DNA of 64,000 nt from Pseudotabrizicola sp. (GTDB lineage: Bacteria; Pseudomonadota; Alphaproteobacteria; Rhodobacterales; Rhodobacteraceae): contig NZ_JAUXOV010000078.1 of NCBI RefSeq assembly GCF_030684215.1, positions 1 through 64,000 on the forward strand, in the 5' to 3' direction. Below the pieces are notes generated by a model. The model was given only the letters and a program-made list of their open reading frames with translations, was not told where the DNA came from and ran no database searches. Positions 63,338-64,000 of this stretch are shown piece after piece. The stretch's first letter is position 1, and every line of letters starts with the position of its first letter. The translations under genes were made by a program, and so were the position numbers.

Positions 63338-64000
63338 GCGGAAAGCTCTATCACCATACCGTCAAATGCGGGGCGGATATGGGGCGGCAATTCGTCCAGT
63401 AAGGTGCCATGATCCAGATCGTTGTGCATATTGGTCAGCACTGCGCGGGCAGGTTTCGCGCGCTCAATCCAGCCAAGGGTCATATCCAGATGGGCATGTG
63501 TCGGGTGCGGCTTGCGGCGCAACGCGTCTACCACCCAGACCTCCAGCCCCGACAGCAGGGGCCAATGCACCTCGGGGATCGCCACCGCGTCTGGCAGATA
63601 GGCCAGCGCGCCAATACGGAACCCCAGCGCATCCATGCTGCCATGATCGCACAGAAACGGGGTAAAGGTCACATCGCCCCCGGCACCAGACACCGTGAAC
63701 GGGGTGTCATCCTCAATCGCGTTCAGGTCAAGGATCGGCGGATAGGGGCTGCCTGCGGGCTGCACAAAAGCATAGCCAAAACGCGAAATCAGCGCGTCTT
63801 GCGTGGGCCCGTCGGCCCAGACCGGCAAGCGGTTGCGCAGGTTGTAGACCACCTGCCGCAGATCATCGATGCCATGGGTGTGGTCAGCATGGGCATGGGT
63901 AAAGACCACCCCATCCAGCACGCCGACCCGTGCGGCCAGCAGTTGCGCATGCATATCAGGCGAGGTGTCGATCAGCACCCGCGTTATGCCTTCCGCCCCG
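63334..64000 (-). CDS. MBL-fold metallohydrolase (PhnP-like), 5' end beyond the window
   Basis: About 222 residues are present; the frame is open to the window edge and should continue upstream. Metal motif FTHAHADHTHGIDDLRQVVY, then GPTQDALISRFGYAF, PFLCDHGSMDALGFRIG and LTNMHNDLDHGTLLDELP. The HxHxDH motif with late His/Asp residues fits PhnP-like phosphoribosyl cyclic phosphodiesterases and related MBL enzymes. It is coupled to the AEC gene by a 4-base overlap. Confidence 0.87.
   Translation of the reverse strand, partial: GAEGITRVLIDTSPDMHAQLLAARVGVLDGVVFTHAHADHTHGIDDLRQVVYNLRNRLPVWADGPTQDALISRFGYAFVQPAGSPYPPILDLNAIEDDTPFTVSGAGGDVTFTPFLCDHGSMDALGFRIGALAYLPDAVAIPEVHWPLLSGLEVWVVDALRRKPHPTHAHLDMTLGWIERAKPARAVLTNMHNDLDHGTLLDELPPHIRPAFDGMVIELSA

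Overview
The window reads as a chromosomal segment of an alphaproteobacterium of the Rhodobacteraceae (Roseobacter-type). It has high GC and dense coding. It carries a SAM-II riboswitch in front of O-succinylhomoserine sulfhydrylase, EI-Ntr (PtsP) next to aspartate kinase, a glyQ - small membrane protein - glyS operon, a DUF2244 protein near an aa3 oxidase subunit I gene, and a clear FNR/FnrL-type box. No insertion sequence, prophage, integrase or CRISPR array was seen. Genus and species cannot be read from the sequence. All family names come from motif recognition without database searches.

Layout. 1-4590: the tail of an unknown gene, then an accessory locus: an HPr-kinase-like/PqqD-like fusion, a small Tat-signal protein rich in Ser-Arg-Pro repeats, a Tat-signal S8 (subtilisin) protease, and a divergent ECF sigma / membrane anti-sigma pair. 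Three matching promoter-like motifs (GGAAT, 16-17 nt, CGTT) precede the three transcription units, so this looks like one self-contained sigma regulon. It is the best candidate for an undescribed system. 4592-7102: arginine catabolism (arginase, ornithine cyclodeaminase) with a divergent Lrp regulator. 7099-9125: flavin reductase, GNAT acetyltransferase, EcsC-like protein. 9344-16148: ptsP, lysC, purD, xseA. 16149-20781: repeat-rich spacer, periplasmic protein, AlkB-like hydroxylase, ftsY, DMT exporter, ispZ/yciB. 20903-25026: SAM-II riboswitch with metZ, folE2, trkH.

25169-33508: a catalytically dead trypsin-fold protein with a peptidoglycan-binding domain, then glyQ, a small membrane protein, glyS (with a 27-bp in-frame duplication) and a PPDK-like protein with a degraded ATP-binding half. 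33727-38758: cell-wall hydrolase, folB-folP-glmM operon, DMT exporter. 38917-42540: small membrane protein, ilvC divergent from two overlapping Lrp genes, class V aminotransferase. 42590-47623: UbiH-like monooxygenase, small membrane protein, pyrimidine 5'-nucleotidase-like HAD enzyme, GntR regulator, and a glycosyltransferase with an N-terminal MshEN-like domain. 47672-52793: carA, yqeY, DUF2244 protein, lipoprotein, ctaD, cytochrome c. 52982-57248: class I aminotransferase, an AT-richer ComJ-like gene, lipB, a peptidoglycan-binding repeat protein, tRNA-Leu(GAG). 57822-64000: a four-gene polyamine-type ABC importer, an AEC transporter and a truncated MBL-fold hydrolase.

Most genes are housekeeping: amino acid, folate, purine and pyrimidine synthesis, translation and respiration. 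Two families of short dispersed intergenic elements recur throughout. One (consensus TTTTCTGTTYNNAAATATCC) lies beside GC hairpins at gene ends. The other is built on CGCGGGAGTATTT and AAAGCAGCAA.
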